DNA of 64,000 bases from Viscum album. Lineage: Eukaryota > Streptophyta > Magnoliopsida > Santalales > Viscaceae. The stretch's first letter is position 1; each line of letters starts with the position of its first letter. Below are positions 49,435 through 62,300 of this stretch, one piece after another. The notes under the pieces are model-generated. The model made no database searches, was not told the DNA's origin, and saw only the letters and a program-made list of their open reading frames with translations. The translations under genes and the position numbers were made by a program. Where the stretch lies: contig OY728142.1 in NCBI GenBank assembly GCA_963277665.1, positions 12,228,001 to 12,292,000 on the forward strand. Reading direction: 5' to 3'.

Positions 49435-49872
49435 GGACTATGGTTTTATCAGTGCTAAAAAGCACCGATAAAGTATAACTTTATCAGTGCTAAAAGTTTA
49501 GCACTGATAAAGGTAGAATTTATGAGTGCTGATAAAGGGTGCCCTTTTGAGCGCTAAAATTTTAGCACTGATAGAGGGATTATTTATCAGCGCTTTTTTA
49601 GCGCCGATAAAGGGGCTCTTTAGCAGCACTAAGAAAGCGCTGATAAAGGGTACCCTTTATGAGCGCTAAAATTTTAGCTCTGATAGAGGGATTCTTTATC
49701 AGTTCTTTTCTAGCGCTGATAAATGAATTATTTATCAGCACTAGAAAAGATCTGATAAATCATCCCTCTATCATCGCAAAAATTTTATCATTGATAGAGG
49801 GTTTCTTTATCTGCTCTTTTTTCTTAGAGCTGATAAAAGGTGGCGCTTCCCTTGCCCATTATTTTAGTAGTG
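49435..49872. repeat. CACTA right end: subterminal and terminal repeats
   Basis: Many copies of TTTATCAGCGCTAAAA and AGCRCTGATAAAG in both orientations (e.g. near 49447, 49482, 49582, 49635, 49700), ending ATTATTTTAGTAGTG at 49872. The words match the left end, and ATC follows at 49873-49875. Confidence 0.9.
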
Positions 49873-49875
49873 ATC

Positions 49876-51340
49876 CATGGTCCAACCATAAGATAAATAT
49901 TCATCTAAGATACTTTCACTTAGGAGTAGGCCTTTAAGATTAAAAAACATCATCATTATCACATGTTCAATGAAGGAGTAGGTCACTACAAAACCTGAGA
50001 AGATAGCCTTCCCATGATCCTTCTAAACCTCAACATCCATCTATGAAAATAAGGCCATGAAATTTCATTCTCTGCTAGACTCTTGAACTACCTATGTCGA
50101 AGTCTTCTAGATCAGAGCATTGGCTACATCATTTCCTTTACCGAGCATGTAGGCAGGATCGAAATCAAAGGATTCCAGGTACTTAACTCATTTTCACTGC
50201 TATAGATTTAGATAACATTTCATAAATATGTGCTTGATGAGTTTTTGATAATTTAATACCAAAAAACTATATCCATGTCAATAGTGTCTCCAAAAACATA
50301 GGTAATGAAATATAGTATCTAGAGAGAGGTTAAGAATTTCATAATTTCACTCATGAGGCCTCAAATGATGAGATCTAAAAGTGAATACTCACTTGTCCTG
50401 CATCAGAGTAGTTCCTAGTCTGATACTTGATGCTTCACAATACAATGTATAGATCCTAACAAGCTCTAGAATAATTAGTATCGATGATAAATTAAATCTA
50501 CCCTTCAACTCTTAAAATAATTCTTCAAAATATTCTGACCATAATAATTCCAAACCCTTTTTAGTCAATCTTATATGGGATGTTTCAAGGCATTTGAAAT
50601 CCTGGATAGAGTGTCTTTAATATTTGGGTATCCCTAAAGAATTTCATATGTAAAAGATATTATTGGGGTGTTCCAAGGTAACTATAGATTTCACTTTCTC
50701 TGGATCTACCGAAAATATTACCTCCAAGAAAATATTACACATGAAGTGTACTTTTTTTATATAAAAGTGTCATTTTTTGATCATAGCATAATTATGATTC
50801 TCTCTCAGTGTATTTTGAATTATGTCAAGATGGTTGGCATGGTCATGCTGTGAACATGAATACAGTAAAATTTCATCCAAAAATACAACCACAAAGGAAT
50901 CCAAATAAAGTTGTAAACCCCAACTTATTATATCTATAAACACTATAGGTTCATTTTTCAGACCGAATGTCATGAATAGGTAATCTTAAAGATCATAACG
51001 TCTCTAAAATGTTTTTAAAGGTATGTATGAAGACCTGACATGCACCTTGTCATAACCTCACCTCATATAAATATTAGAGAAAAATATTTCTCCTAATATA
51101 TGACCAAATATTTCATCTATGTGAGGTAGTGGATATCAGTTCCTTGTCGTGAGTTGGTTCAATCGACAGTAATCTATGCAAAGATTGAGTGTATCATCCC
51201 CCTTTTTTGAAAAAAGGAATGGTGAACTCCAAAGAGAAGTGTTGTGGAATATAAATCATTTATCCTCTAGATCCATTAACTATTTTTTGAGACCCATAAT
51301 CCTTATAGGTGTTGTGCTATAAAAAGTAATGGACACTGGT
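49876..51340 (-). pseudogene. Gypsy A reverse transcriptase and RNase H (broken)
   Basis: Minus strand. About 51270-51110 gives FLFSKKGDDTLNLCIDYCRLNQL and YPLPHIDEIF. 50973-50770 gives MTFGLKNEPIVF, YLDSFVVVFLDEILLYS (catalytic DD changed to DE) and LDIIQNTLRENHNY. About 50580-50130 gives RNase H pieces: RLTKKGLELLW, TLYCEASSIRLGTTLMQDK (catalytic D changed to E) and AYMLGKGNDVANAL. The frame then runs to the CACTA boundary. There are stops and frame changes throughout, so this is an old copy. Confidence 0.82.
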
Positions 51341-53170
51341 GCCACATCAAACCCTAGCTCAATGGTAAATTCTACCACTCACACTAAAGGTAGGATAGAA
51401 AATTCATCAAGAAATACATCCCTGAAATGATCCACTACATGAGTTAAAATGGTTATCAATAACCCTTGATAATCCAATAAATGACTCAAAATCTATTTTA
51501 TCACACTACACAGCTAGCCTTTTCTACTCGGGTCCCACTTGAGTCAAGAGAACATCTCATTCTCCCTTGTAAACATACCTACCACCCTCTAGTCAAAAAA
51601 AATTAACCTCTAATGATTGTAATCACTATGAAATTGATAGGGAACTAAGAAATACATATCTATGATTCCATAAAACCCTTCTATATCTAGGATGAAGAGA
51701 TTCCATACAAAAATACATCTTACTATATTAAAATTAATAACCCTTTAAAAGGAATACACTTTTAGATCCGATTCCCAATAGGGTATCAAGCATCATCATG
51801 CCACAAAAATGTTCTATATTTAGTACCAGACTCTACATAATCATCCTAGATATAAAGGAATGTGAGACTAATTTTTCAAATGAAGAAAACACTAAGTAGT
51901 GGCTATTATAATAGTACCCTATATAGTAAATGGTTTGGCGCTCTACTCCTCTCGAATATGATTCACTTCATGTAACTAGATCATACCATGGCACGGAGTC
52001 ATAACCTGACTTCCCTAAGGAAGAATTCTCTTTTGGAACTGAGAATAATGAGTTTTACTACCACTAACTTTATCATCTCCTCATCTCGAGCATCCTATGG
52101 TATTCCAGTAGCTATCCTGGCGAGATACTACTAGTCCCACTCTAGTACATGGGGTATGTGTAGATCCCTGATCACAAGTCACTGATGGAATGGTCCTATA
52201 GTAGCACTAGATATACGTAATCCTATTCTTACCTCAGCATCACGCTATATATCATAAGAATTTGAGTTTTTATGTTTTGGCATCCTGTATTGGTGAAAAA
52301 TCAGAATGCTATCACCATGAGTTGTTTAATGGAAACTATCCCAGCAAGAGGCCTCAAAGTGAGGCTTACATCCACAAGAAGAAACATTGAAATCTCTTGG
52401 TGTAAAACATCTAGGGAATTCACTATCATCTTCACTCAAATTTTTCATAGTAGTAAGGTCCTCGTTTAGTATCTGGGAAATAATATCCAGCCTAAAAACC
52501 CTCACTTGCGATTAGATGGCATATATCAACCCATCCTCGAATTGCCTGGGGTAAAAATTTCATGACTAGATAATGTAATGTAGAAAGTATATATATTGGT
52601 AAAACAAGTAGAATATTCCATAACAAACATTGATCCCTACTACAGGTTCTTAAACACTATAGCATGTTCATCCCTCAAATTCTATTGAAAGATGTAGTCC
52701 AAGAAGATCATCTAGAAGTCTGACCAGATAATATTTTTTTGTTAATATACCTAGATAATAACATCCCACCATCACATGGCATAATTGCAAAAATTATAAT
52801 ATGTAAGCTTGATCCTATACTCTAGAGTTGTCTTCAGAAAGTAAAATATTTAAATCATGGCCTCCTAACTTGACTCTACATCATGTGGTCCACTATTCCC
52901 TGAAATGTTGTGAGGTTTCTACTATTGAAACTCCAAATTCAATTCTATCATAGTTGGGGAAGGTCTAGTGAAACCTTTCATATTTTTCATTATGCACTTG
53001 AAACCCACTCAAAATTGGGTATCGGTACCCAAATCGAGAACCACAGGACGTTCCATTAGAGGAACTATAAGAAGGATCACTAGTTCCTCAAAGACCTCCT
53101 CATCTGACTCATGGTCGTCAACAAATTCCTGGTGTAAGACTCAAGGCTTTTGTGGCGCCAAGGTTCTATA
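51341..53170 (-). pseudogene. Gypsy A gag and protease (broken)
   Basis: Minus strand. A gag capsid-like segment around 52930-52720 shows GNSGPHDVE, then YNFCNYAM with tryptophan soon after, in the order of plant gypsy gag. The protease region near 51870 keeps only SHSFISRM of the usual LFDTGASHSFIS; the aspartate of the active site is gone. Zinc knuckles could not be recognised. The start of gag is not defined; the 53170 limit is approximate. Confidence 0.62.
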
Positions 53171-54110
53171 ATGCCAAATTAACTTGTAAAAATATAATTT
53201 AACAATCATAATGATTATATATAGAAAACTAGGATAGGTACATAGCCTTCCTATGAACATATTACACCTCCATGACTACTCTAAAATCCAATTCTATGTG
53301 GTAAATATAGAAAATATCATGCCATAATATTGCAAGAGACACCCCATCTACCCACTACTAATATCAGGTCTAGGTCTAGGCCTTGTATCACATGTATAAT
53401 ATTCCCATTTCAATCAAAAGATTATATTCCTTTTAAATTATTGTACATTAATATATTAAAATCTCTTCAAATGGTTGAATTAGATTTATCACCAATACCA
53501 ATTTATAAGGGCCCATAATCCTTTTAAATTGGAATTTAGTGTTAACTTAATCCAAACAATAACATATTTTAGCTCATGAAACCAATGATTTATGGCTCAA
53601 CATTCCATATCTGAATTCTCATAGTGTGTTCCTTGACCTATGTAGGAAAACACTATTAGGTTAAGGTATTCATTATAGGTGTCTATTATGTTTTCTCATT
53701 CCTATAAGAAACATCCACACACTTCCATATATAATAATCAGTCACTGGCAATATGTGATAGGTAAGTGCATGTTAAATGTAGACATGGAATAGAAAAATT
53801 CTTGGAATATAAGTCTATTATTCCCATAATGCTAAATGATATGTCACACCCTAATATCATCAGCCTAAGTAAATAATTCCCATAGAAATAACACCAATTA
53901 TAATAACATCATAAGACATGTGCATCACCTGATGGTGAAACCGTATCAACTTAAACAGGACTAATCAATGATAGTAATTACCTATCCCATGTAATTTTGG
54001 TTTCCCCTATACATGGGTAAGATAATCCTAGGAATAGTTTAATTATTAAATTTCATAATCTCCTAGTCTCCTATCTAATTCCAAAATGGTATGAAAAATG
54101 AAGAAAATAC
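53171..54110. other. Gypsy A untranslated leader
   Basis: Between the primer site and gag on the minus strand. AT-rich, no gene recognised. Expected to contain the packaging signal of the element. Confidence 0.5.
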
Positions 54111-54121
54111 CTCGGATACCA
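54111..54121 (-). promoter_or_regulatory. Primer binding site of gypsy A
   Basis: Minus-strand TGGTATCCGAG, three bases from the LTR end, matches the tRNA-Met type primer site (TGGTATCAGAG) with one change. It fixes the element's orientation. Confidence 0.82.
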
Positions 54122-54124
54122 CTT

Positions 54125-56696
54125 TGTAAGATCTCAACCCGAGATCCACTTAACCCATCCCCTGAGCTGACAGGTCACATGGCCTCAAGTTCCCCACTCC
54201 ATACACAAGAGGCTTTGGACTAGAAGTGAATGTGTAATGGTATTAGAGTGGGGAGAATATACCCTCATACCAAAGTTCCACAGTGGATATATTTTACAAA
54301 CATAATACAATGGAATCATATATAAACAGACACTATGACCACAAAACTAGTAACCTACAGTAAAGGAAGAAAAATATAATAGATATAATAATAACCATGA
54401 AAGAATAAATAACTAGGAAATAATAATAATATAAAAATCCAAAAGTATTATTCATGTGCGATGATTTCATAGAATAATGATATATAAAAAGGGAAAACAA
54501 GGGATATAAATATACAAAATTCTACACAAAAGTATAAGAAGCCGAAAACACTACTCTATAATAATCAAGATCATATTCTCATTCATATTCTCCCATACTA
54601 TATAAATATAAATCCAACATCATTAGAAGGTAAGTTTCTGTTATCCATACCTGTAGACTAGTAATCTACTTGGGTACCAAAGGCAGCCCGCATAGGGTGT
54701 GAGATAAAATCCAAATAGGCCTTGAACAATGGTGTATAGAAATAATCCAGCCAATGTACACAGCTTAACGGTGTGTAGATATAACTGAATAATAATAAAT
54801 TATTGTACAAACAAGAAATATCTATGTATGGTTCTAACAGGACACCTAGCCAGCTCTTCCCGCTTTGTCATAGGTTGGTAGAATTATGATCAGTAGGCAT
54901 AAATATATAGATAGTAATAATATATATGTAGTATAGATATATACTATATCAACATTTATGCACTAAGTACATGAGGCCGTAAGTATCCAAATACCTAGAT
55001 AATAGGTGTTGGATGGACCGTTGGTGTAACACAAGCATCCATATCTAGTCTAACAAGTTATAGGCTCGAGGAGAGGGTACATGCCCGGAATCTCATAGTG
55101 AATATGAGACCTCAAGATTAACACTCGGGATAGGTGGTCTTACATTCCATTCATGACACCTAATACAGAGGAATGTGGCTATTCATTACCATCCCCAAAA
55201 TTATATTATAATGGTGAGAGACACTATAATCAACACCTGATGTGTGGGAGAGTGAAACATAATGATCAATAAATACCTTAACCATTATTCCACATCCAAT
55301 GTAAATGGTGTAATCATAATAATAACGATTATTTGAGGGATAACCTAAAAAAAATTATAATCATAAATCCACAATACAATAATTGGTTCTATAGCTCATA
55401 TAATCCTTATGAATAAACATAACAAGAATTCAACACTAGGTGTGCCCTTGTCACATATTTCCTTTCATTAGAATTAACCCATTAAGTTAATTTAAGAAAG
55501 GGAAATCATTTTTATCAATTAAATAATTACATTTAATATATAAAATAATGTTAATATAATTAAAAGTTCTAATCAAGTACTTAGAATGTGAAATTACCAA
55601 TTACATAATTAACAACATGATGAAATTCCATTTACAATCCATGATGAATGCTTAGGTGGTGTTCGGACCATTAATAAATTATAAAATTAAGTTAAAATCA
55701 TCTAGTGTACACCACTAGGTTGCATTGAATTAATTTAATATCCTATAATTACTTATCAAGGGTTAATGGGAGTATAAAAACATGATTTAATTTATTTAAA
55801 ATTATGGATCATAGTTTATGGAAACCTACAGTAATGATCGGTGTGTGGAACAAAGTTAGAGCAACGTAGAACACTAAAACAATAGGAATAAATTTTAGAC
55901 TATATACCTAGACATAATATATGACTCCTTATACAATATTTGTTTCATATTTTATTTATATTGGAATAAAAATGAATAAATGATCAACACCCTAAAAATA
56001 GGGGGAAAGAGCTTGCAGCTAAATAGGACAAGAGATTTGAAGATGAACATAGAATTGATGGAAGAGGACATGAGATCATACCTCTTGATATCCAATGCTT
56101 CTAATGGAAAAATATTCACATAATTGATGATGAGTTTTTCACTTTACCTATGAGAGGATTAAGGGAGAGCTGTAGGAGAAGAAATGAACTCATATCTGTT
56201 AGAGGAGAAGAAGAAAAAAAGGTGATATATTAGGTTCATTATGGTAAAAAATTGTAATTTCACCCATAAAATCATGGTCACATGGTTTGGTTGCATTCAT
56301 GCCCAACTCATACACCATCTATGTGAACCTCAATGTCTAATGAGGGACCCCACACAATTATGGTTCACAGTTTCCCTGACCATGAGAAAATCATGAGAAA
56401 TGCCTCAGTTAAGATTTCTATAATTTTTGCAGGGGGTGTGTTCTTAAATTCACATGGTTGTAGGGAAACCATGTGTCCCCTACTTCTCAAATGGTTCCAC
56501 ATATGATCACCTCACATGGTTAAGACTAATCATGTTGTCTACCATATTTACCCAATTCTCAGAGATCCATGCTCTGAACAAACCTCATATGCTACTAGAA
56601 TCTTCATTAATTCATAGTACATGATTTTCAATATAAGAAAAATATTTAAACAAAAAACAAATTATCCATAGATTTGAGAAAACATGTGTTGTTACA
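54125..56696 (-). repeat. Gypsy A 5' LTR (right copy)
   Basis: Plus-strand TGTAAGATCTC to GTTGTTACA. Homologous along its length to 15392-17797 but longer (2572 against 2406 bp) and visibly diverged by substitutions and indels, which marks A as the oldest member of the nest. Confidence 0.85.
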
Positions 56697-58238
56697 ATGA
56701 TCATAAAAATGGTATGTAGGCCACCACCCAATCTAAATTAAATTTCAACTATTAATCATTTCATAAACATTTTATAAAGTTGGCATAAATAAATCATTTT
56801 TACAAAGATAAGAGAAAATTATTAATTTAAATCTGAGCACCATGGTAAATGATTTATTAAGTATGTTTGGTCAAGGATCAAGGATCCTCACACTCTCAAT
56901 GATCATGGATACCTAATTCACACATTACCATATGACTATAGGCCTATAGGATAGGATTCCACAATTACAATAGTCTTCCAACCGCATCAATGTTCATTTA
57001 CTATTTTCATTTTAGATTCCATTATTGGGTAGAGATAAACATTACTAACATGATTTTCTTGGACTACCCACCTAAATACCAATGTTCCCATGGGATTCAT
57101 TCAAAATTCAATCAAGGTACTATTCATTTATCAGAAAAAAGTTTTATCAAATATCACACATGAAGCCAAAAATCTAATATTTCACATGACATGCAATTTA
57201 TTTAAGAATCAACATCATGAAGGTTTTACAAATATTCATGAAATTGAAAACAATTTTCCAAAATATCACAAGGTGTTAGATAAATTCCTTTTATAGTATT
57301 GGTTAAAGGATTGATTTTAATTTATATGAATGTTATTTGAATTATAGGTTTTCTATTACCCAGGGTGAGACAATGATATATAATTTTGTATTTGTTTGGC
57401 ATTGAACTAACCATGATTTTTCACCGGGTTTAGATTTTGTATATTATTTTTGGTGTTTAGAACATAATGAGATGATTTGGGAGGTTTATGAATTACGACA
57501 GAGTGATGATATAGTGTTTTTGTGGGTGAAAATGATCATTTTTAGTGAAAATTTTACCATAGGAGGACCAAATAATTTTTTCCCATGAGATTGGGTGTTT
57601 TGATATCAAAACAAAATCATACGTGTTGTTCACATTATATATTTATTCATGGTTTATTTGTAAATACTTTTAAACATGTTTAAATTATTTAAAATTATTT
57701 ATTCTTTGAAATTAAAGTTTAGACATGTTTCCTTTAAATATTTACATTATTTCATTCATATAAGGTCTTACATAAAATTCTATAAGCTCTAAATAATTTT
57801 AATATCCATAAAGAAATGAAGTTGTAATATGATTTTGTTAAGTTACCTCGCTTTATTTTAATATAGTAACCTGAATATTGATATGTCTTATACCTTTTTT
57901 CAAGAAAATAAATTACTATTGGTTATATATTTATATTCGGATATCATGAGAACTTGTAGTACTCCTAGATTTTGTTTTAAATCAAGAGTTTAAATTATAT
58001 GAATAAACTTAGTTCAGTATTACCATCTATACCATCTCTTGTATTAAAAAGAAATTCATTTCCTTTCACTATAACCAAAATTAATTATAAGTCAATGAAC
58101 AATACTAAAACATGATTTAGTTATTGCATCAGTGATGAGAGAATGGCTGGGTTAATTAAGTGGGAATAAAAATTTGTTATGATAATATATTAAATATCAT
58201 CAACTTGTTTTATTTTTTATTTTAAACTAAAAAAAATA
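56697..58238. other. Unassigned AT-rich DNA between gypsy A and gypsy D
   Basis: No recognised coding domain on either strand. A 68-codon open frame at 57090-57296 resembles nothing I know. Begins with ATGAT, the near-copy of ATGAA on the other side of A, so it should be the continuation of whatever ends at 15391. Confidence 0.4.
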
Positions 58239-60965
58239 TGTAACGACCCAAAGTTTTTCAATGAAAATTTCCCTTATTATATTTATGTCATAAAATAACA
58301 TGAAATCACAACATAATGAACTGCTAAGTGATAAGTTACCTTTAAACATAAGTTCTTCACTTTTGTGTTTGGAATTTCAAAAATCCGACATACACGGTTG
58401 TGTTCAAGATGATTTTTGGAGTCTAATGAAACAAAAATAATTTTTGATGAATAGTGATCTACCCTTATGAATAGTAACATACCCTTATGAGTAGTAATAT
58501 GACCCTTATGAATAGTAAATCATCCAACATAAGATTAACATTACCTATGAATAATTAAATAAAATTTATACATCCTAGAAATTGACAATTTGACCTTAGT
58601 AAACGTTTTGGTATTTTGTAAGTCATAAATAAATAATTATAAATAATTAATTAATTTAAAAGAATATTTATTTCCCTAAAATGTATTGAATCAATGTCTT
58701 ATAGTTTTTAGATAATTTTATAAGGCCATATGTAATTTTTGAAAGCACTATAAATCAGTTTTAATCTTAAAAACTGTTTTTTTAAGTAAATTATGATTTT
58801 AATTAATTATTAAATTAATAATATTTAGAAAGTTATTTTAAAAAAATGGACTTCATTTTTGGATTCTACACGTCAAAAAATGGTTGGGGTAAATTTTGGG
58901 TATTTTTCTGAGATACTTGAATTTTTTATGAATAGTGATATACCATAATTTACAAAATAAGCTAAATAAGCTAATTATAGGGTCATGTGTGATTTTATGT
59001 TGATGTAAGCCCACTTGGTTCGGGATTACATTATAAAATTACTATTATTGGTCATTGAAGACTCACTATTCCTTTTCTTAGGTGAATTTAATAAACTAAT
59101 GAATTTTATATTAAGGAAACTCATCCCCCCTCCACCATAAAAGCCACCTTTCACACCCTCATTTCCTCACACCTCTCAACATCCAACCCTTCCCTAAAAT
59201 CTGACCAAACACCTTCTCTATCCCCTCCCCCACTTAAGAGAGCTGCTGGTCTCATCAAAAGACCAAGATTAGGCCCTTAAGGAGGTTCTCAAGAGGAAGA
59301 TTCTAGAGATAATTTCTCTCCCTCTTCTCCTTTAATTCCCTTCCAAGTTCAAGTTCATTTCATGATATCTCTCCACCTATCTTCATCCAAATGATATTGT
59401 AACTCCAGTATTATACACATACTGTAATTTTATTATTATAATGGTATATTATATCATCCAACCCCCTTTCTCTTTTCCTTTTATTTTATTAAAGAGAATG
59501 TTGTTCATGTGGTGTTAATTTATCACATTCAAGAACGACATGCTTTCTTATTCCATTTCTACCTTCAGATCTGGTCATGAAACCATTTTTATGGTTGAAC
59601 CAGAATATTTTATATGTATTATGTTCTATTTAAAGTTATGTAAATAAACTATGTTCATATTACTAAGTGATAAGTTAAAACAAGTTCATTGTGATCAAAA
59701 AACCGCCCAAATTGACCCAAATAACCATCATTTAATAATTATCTAATGATTCATCCACATGGATCTAATATAATTTATTATAAAATCATTCATTATCCTT
59801 TAATATCACTAATAACATGTAATATAATTTCTGTATGTCTACCCATGTTCTACCCAAACATCAATTTAAGAATACAAGTGAACCACCCAAGAAACACCAT
59901 AAAAACGAACATCCTCGAACAATGTTTTGAAACTCTATAAGCCATCCAAAAGAGAAAAATATGACATAATGAAACATGAATGAACCCTATTAGTTTACAC
60001 ATATTTCTGGATTTTTAATTAATGAATATAATGTCATTATACAGGACATTAAAGAGAAGCAAGCATTCTGATACAAGGTAAGGGGAAATTCTCGAACCCA
60101 ACTTTCATCCTTCGGGTTCTACCACTTTCACTCCATTTTTGATATTGTCACTCCTTAAAGATAATTTTTTCATAATTTACATTACCTTTCTTGGATATAC
60201 ATGTTTTTCACTGGTTTTTATTTCCATCAAAATGTTTTCCAAAAGAACTCTTCTTTTAAGAACACCCCTTTTACTTCTCACTGAAGGTGGCAGGTTCTTG
60301 TAACATGTATGTTATTCCCTCTTTCTTTTGGGAACCCAACGTTTATGAAGGTGCTATTATGAGATTAAACCCATTACTTTTCATGGTTTAGTTATGTTCA
60401 TTTATGTTATATGTTCATTTTGTGATTCATGATAAATGATAATGTTATGATGTGACGGGTGCGCCCGGAATTATATAGTGCTCCAATGCATTGGGTAAAG
60501 TGATGAATCTCATGAGTAAGTGTGAAATGATGTGTTGAAAAGATTCTATCTTGGTTCACAAGTATTTTGGGTAGTTAACCACTAAGACATGATGTTTCAT
60601 TTTTATGCATTGCCACATTTCAAGTCTTTTATTTATGTCATCTCATGTTCATGATCTTTTACCTATGTTATGATTATGCTCACCCCATGGTATATTGTTC
60701 TTATCTATCCTCTTACTGGGCTTCTAGCTCACCTCTTTTTATGTATATCCTCAGGTGGATATATGTACTAAGGAGAGGACAAGTGCCACTAAGAAGCTAG
60801 TGAAGAAGAAATTAAATAAATTTTTATCCTTGATGTTGTAATTGTTATGTATGGTCCTAGTTTTCCCAAGACACTAAACCTTTGGATCCTATATGTGTAA
60901 TACTATTATGTTTTTTATCTTTGAAATGATGTAATAGTAATGTAACAAAATTCTGGGTCGCTATA
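58239..60965 (+). repeat. 5' LTR of gypsy D (~2.73 kb)
   Basis: Starts TGTAACGACCCAAAG and ends GGGTCGCTATA, just before the primer site. Contains a TATA-like CATAAAAG (about 59136), the palindrome CCAATGCATTGG (60483-60494), and three short tandem copies of ACCCTTATGAATAGTAA-type sequence at 58461-58519. Confidence 0.9.
58461..58519 (+). repeat. Three tandem ~20-bp repeats in the gypsy D LTR
   Basis: ACCCTTATGAATAGTAACAT, ACCCTTATGAGTAGTAATAT and ACCCTTATGAATAGTAAAT follow one another. The GAATAGT core also appears once just upstream and in the gypsy B LTR. Confidence 0.85.
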
Positions 60966-60967
60966 GT

Positions 60968-60980
60968 TGGTATCAGAGTC
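60968..60980 (+). promoter_or_regulatory. Primer binding site of gypsy D
   Basis: TGGTATCAGAGTC, complementary to initiator tRNA-Met, two bases after the LTR end. Confidence 0.9.
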
Positions 60981-61177
60981 AAGCTTTAGTTAATTTGGGA
61001 ATTAGTATTAGTGAACCCTAAAGAAAACCTCTAGTATGAGATTACGTACAAATATTCACACGAGAGTATTTACCTAGGGATCCCATATGTTATGTTTTTG
61101 GTATAAATTGTTTAAATGAATAAGTTATTTATGAATTTTTTACTTATGTTTTTTTCTAACCTTTTCTATTTTAGAAA

Positions 61178-62300
61178 ATGGTGGGAACCAGGAGAAATCA
61201 GGCGAACAACTCATGCAAGGGCCAATGCAACGATTTCCTGAACGACATCCCCAATGATTTGGGAGGTGGAGTTCAAAACTTCATGGCGATGCTTACCCAA
61301 TTATCTCAGGTTATGAATAACAACCATAATAATGGAGAACGTACTCCTTCACCAAAGAGGGAACAACTAGATATCGAATGTTTTATACGGCAATGGCCAC
61401 CGACGTTTTGTGGACCTTCCGATCCACTAGTTGCGGAATAGTGGGTCAACTCCATGGAGATGATCTTTTCTGTGCTTCACTGTTCTGAGACAGAGAAGGT
61501 GACTCTAGCCATTTATCGTCTAGATCGAGAAGCTGATCAATGGTAGGCTTTGATTAAGAACAGAAATCCAAGGGAGTAAATTTAAGAGATGGAATGGGAA
61601 GACTTTAAGATAATGTTTCTTAATAAGTATTTCCGACGAACTCTTCGCACGAAGATGGAGAGAGAACTCATAGAGCTCAAGAAAAAAGAAGGAGAATCTT
61701 TCACAACTTATGAAGAGAATTTCACAAGGCTTGAAAGGCATGCTTAGGGTTTTTTATCAACAACAATAGAAAAATTGTATATTCATTATTGGATTAAAAC
61801 CACACCTTCGAAATGCTCTTGCAATTCGAGACTTTGGGAGTTATGAATAAGTTTTTTGGTGTGCTCTCAAAGTGGATATGGAGTTTGGAGAATATTCCCA
61901 TGGATATAGTGATATGAAAAGAAAGATGGAGTTTCAAGCTAGTGGATCTAATGACAATGGTGGGAAGAAAAATCAACGACCCACATGCCAAAAATGTAGG
62001 AAGTTGCACAATGGGAACTGCCTCAAAGCGATGGGGAAATTCTTAAAGTGTGGGAAATAAGGACACCATGCTCAAGATTATTGAAAATACATGAAAAGGA
62101 AGGATAATGTATCAGATGAAAGGAGAGAACCACCCATGGTTCAATTCTACAACTATAGGGAACTAGGGAACTATGCAAACCACTTCACTAAACATCGAGA
62201 TCTTAAGGGTAATCAGCCTCAGTAACCACCAAATCCAAAGGAACAAGGGAAGGCTTATGCCATCACTACTGCGGAGGTGGTGCATGATAATGAAGTCGTA
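61178..62300 (+). pseudogene. Gypsy D gag (broken)
   Basis: Gag from the ATG at 61178 (MVGTRRNQANN). Capsid-like segments are IECFIRQWPPTFCGPSDPL, EKVTLAIYRLDREADQW, WEDFKIMFLNKYF and ELKKKEGESFTTYEENFTRL. Premature TAG at 61439 and others follow, with at least one frameshift before the nucleocapsid part (61872 onward, MDMEFGEY). The zinc-knuckle region is ruined: the CFKCGK-type motif reads FLKCGK then stop, and later cysteines are changed. Confidence 0.87.

Larger units (their letters stand above)
19183..49872 (-). mobile_element. ~30.7-kb CACTA (En/Spm) transposon carrying a satellite array
   Basis: The left end CACTACTACAAAAACG and the right end, read inward on the minus strand as CACTACTAAAATAATG, form terminal inverted repeats. 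Both ends are lined by the same palindromic subterminal repeat and flanked by ATC. Genes run on the minus strand: tnp2 transposase (46695-43360), then a Ulp1-type gene (43127-40283). Between gene 2 and the left end are a ~182-bp satellite array, split by gypsy B, and a G-rich minisatellite. Without gypsy B the element is about 18.9 kb. The transposase is broken, so movement today would need an active relative. Confidence 0.9.
15392..56696 (-). mobile_element. Gypsy A: old Ty3/gypsy element split by a CACTA insertion
   Basis: Two homologous LTRs (15392-17797 and 54125-56696) bound this minus-strand element, with a tRNA-Met type primer site next to the right LTR and a polypurine tract next to the left one. 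Minus-strand pol pieces are in order on both sides of the CACTA insertion (19183-49872): gag, protease, RT and RNase H on the right, integrase on the left. Flanking 5-mers are ATGAA (15387-15391) and ATGAT (56697-56701), a near-match target duplication. Without the insertion, element A is about 10.6 kb. The coding region has many stops and frameshifts. Confidence 0.88.

Noticed and set aside
52272..53171. Plus-strand open frames of 60-70 codons
   Set aside because: They are antisense shadows of the minus-strand gag of gypsy A.
15392..56696. Treating the two halves of gypsy A as two separate truncated elements
   Set aside because: Both halves are on the same strand, domain order continues across the CACTA, LTRs are homologous, and the coding frame meets exactly at the ATC site.
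57090..57296. 68-codon open frame as a small gene
   Set aside because: AT-rich, isolated, no recognisable motif, no supporting context. Kept only as part of an unassigned stretch.
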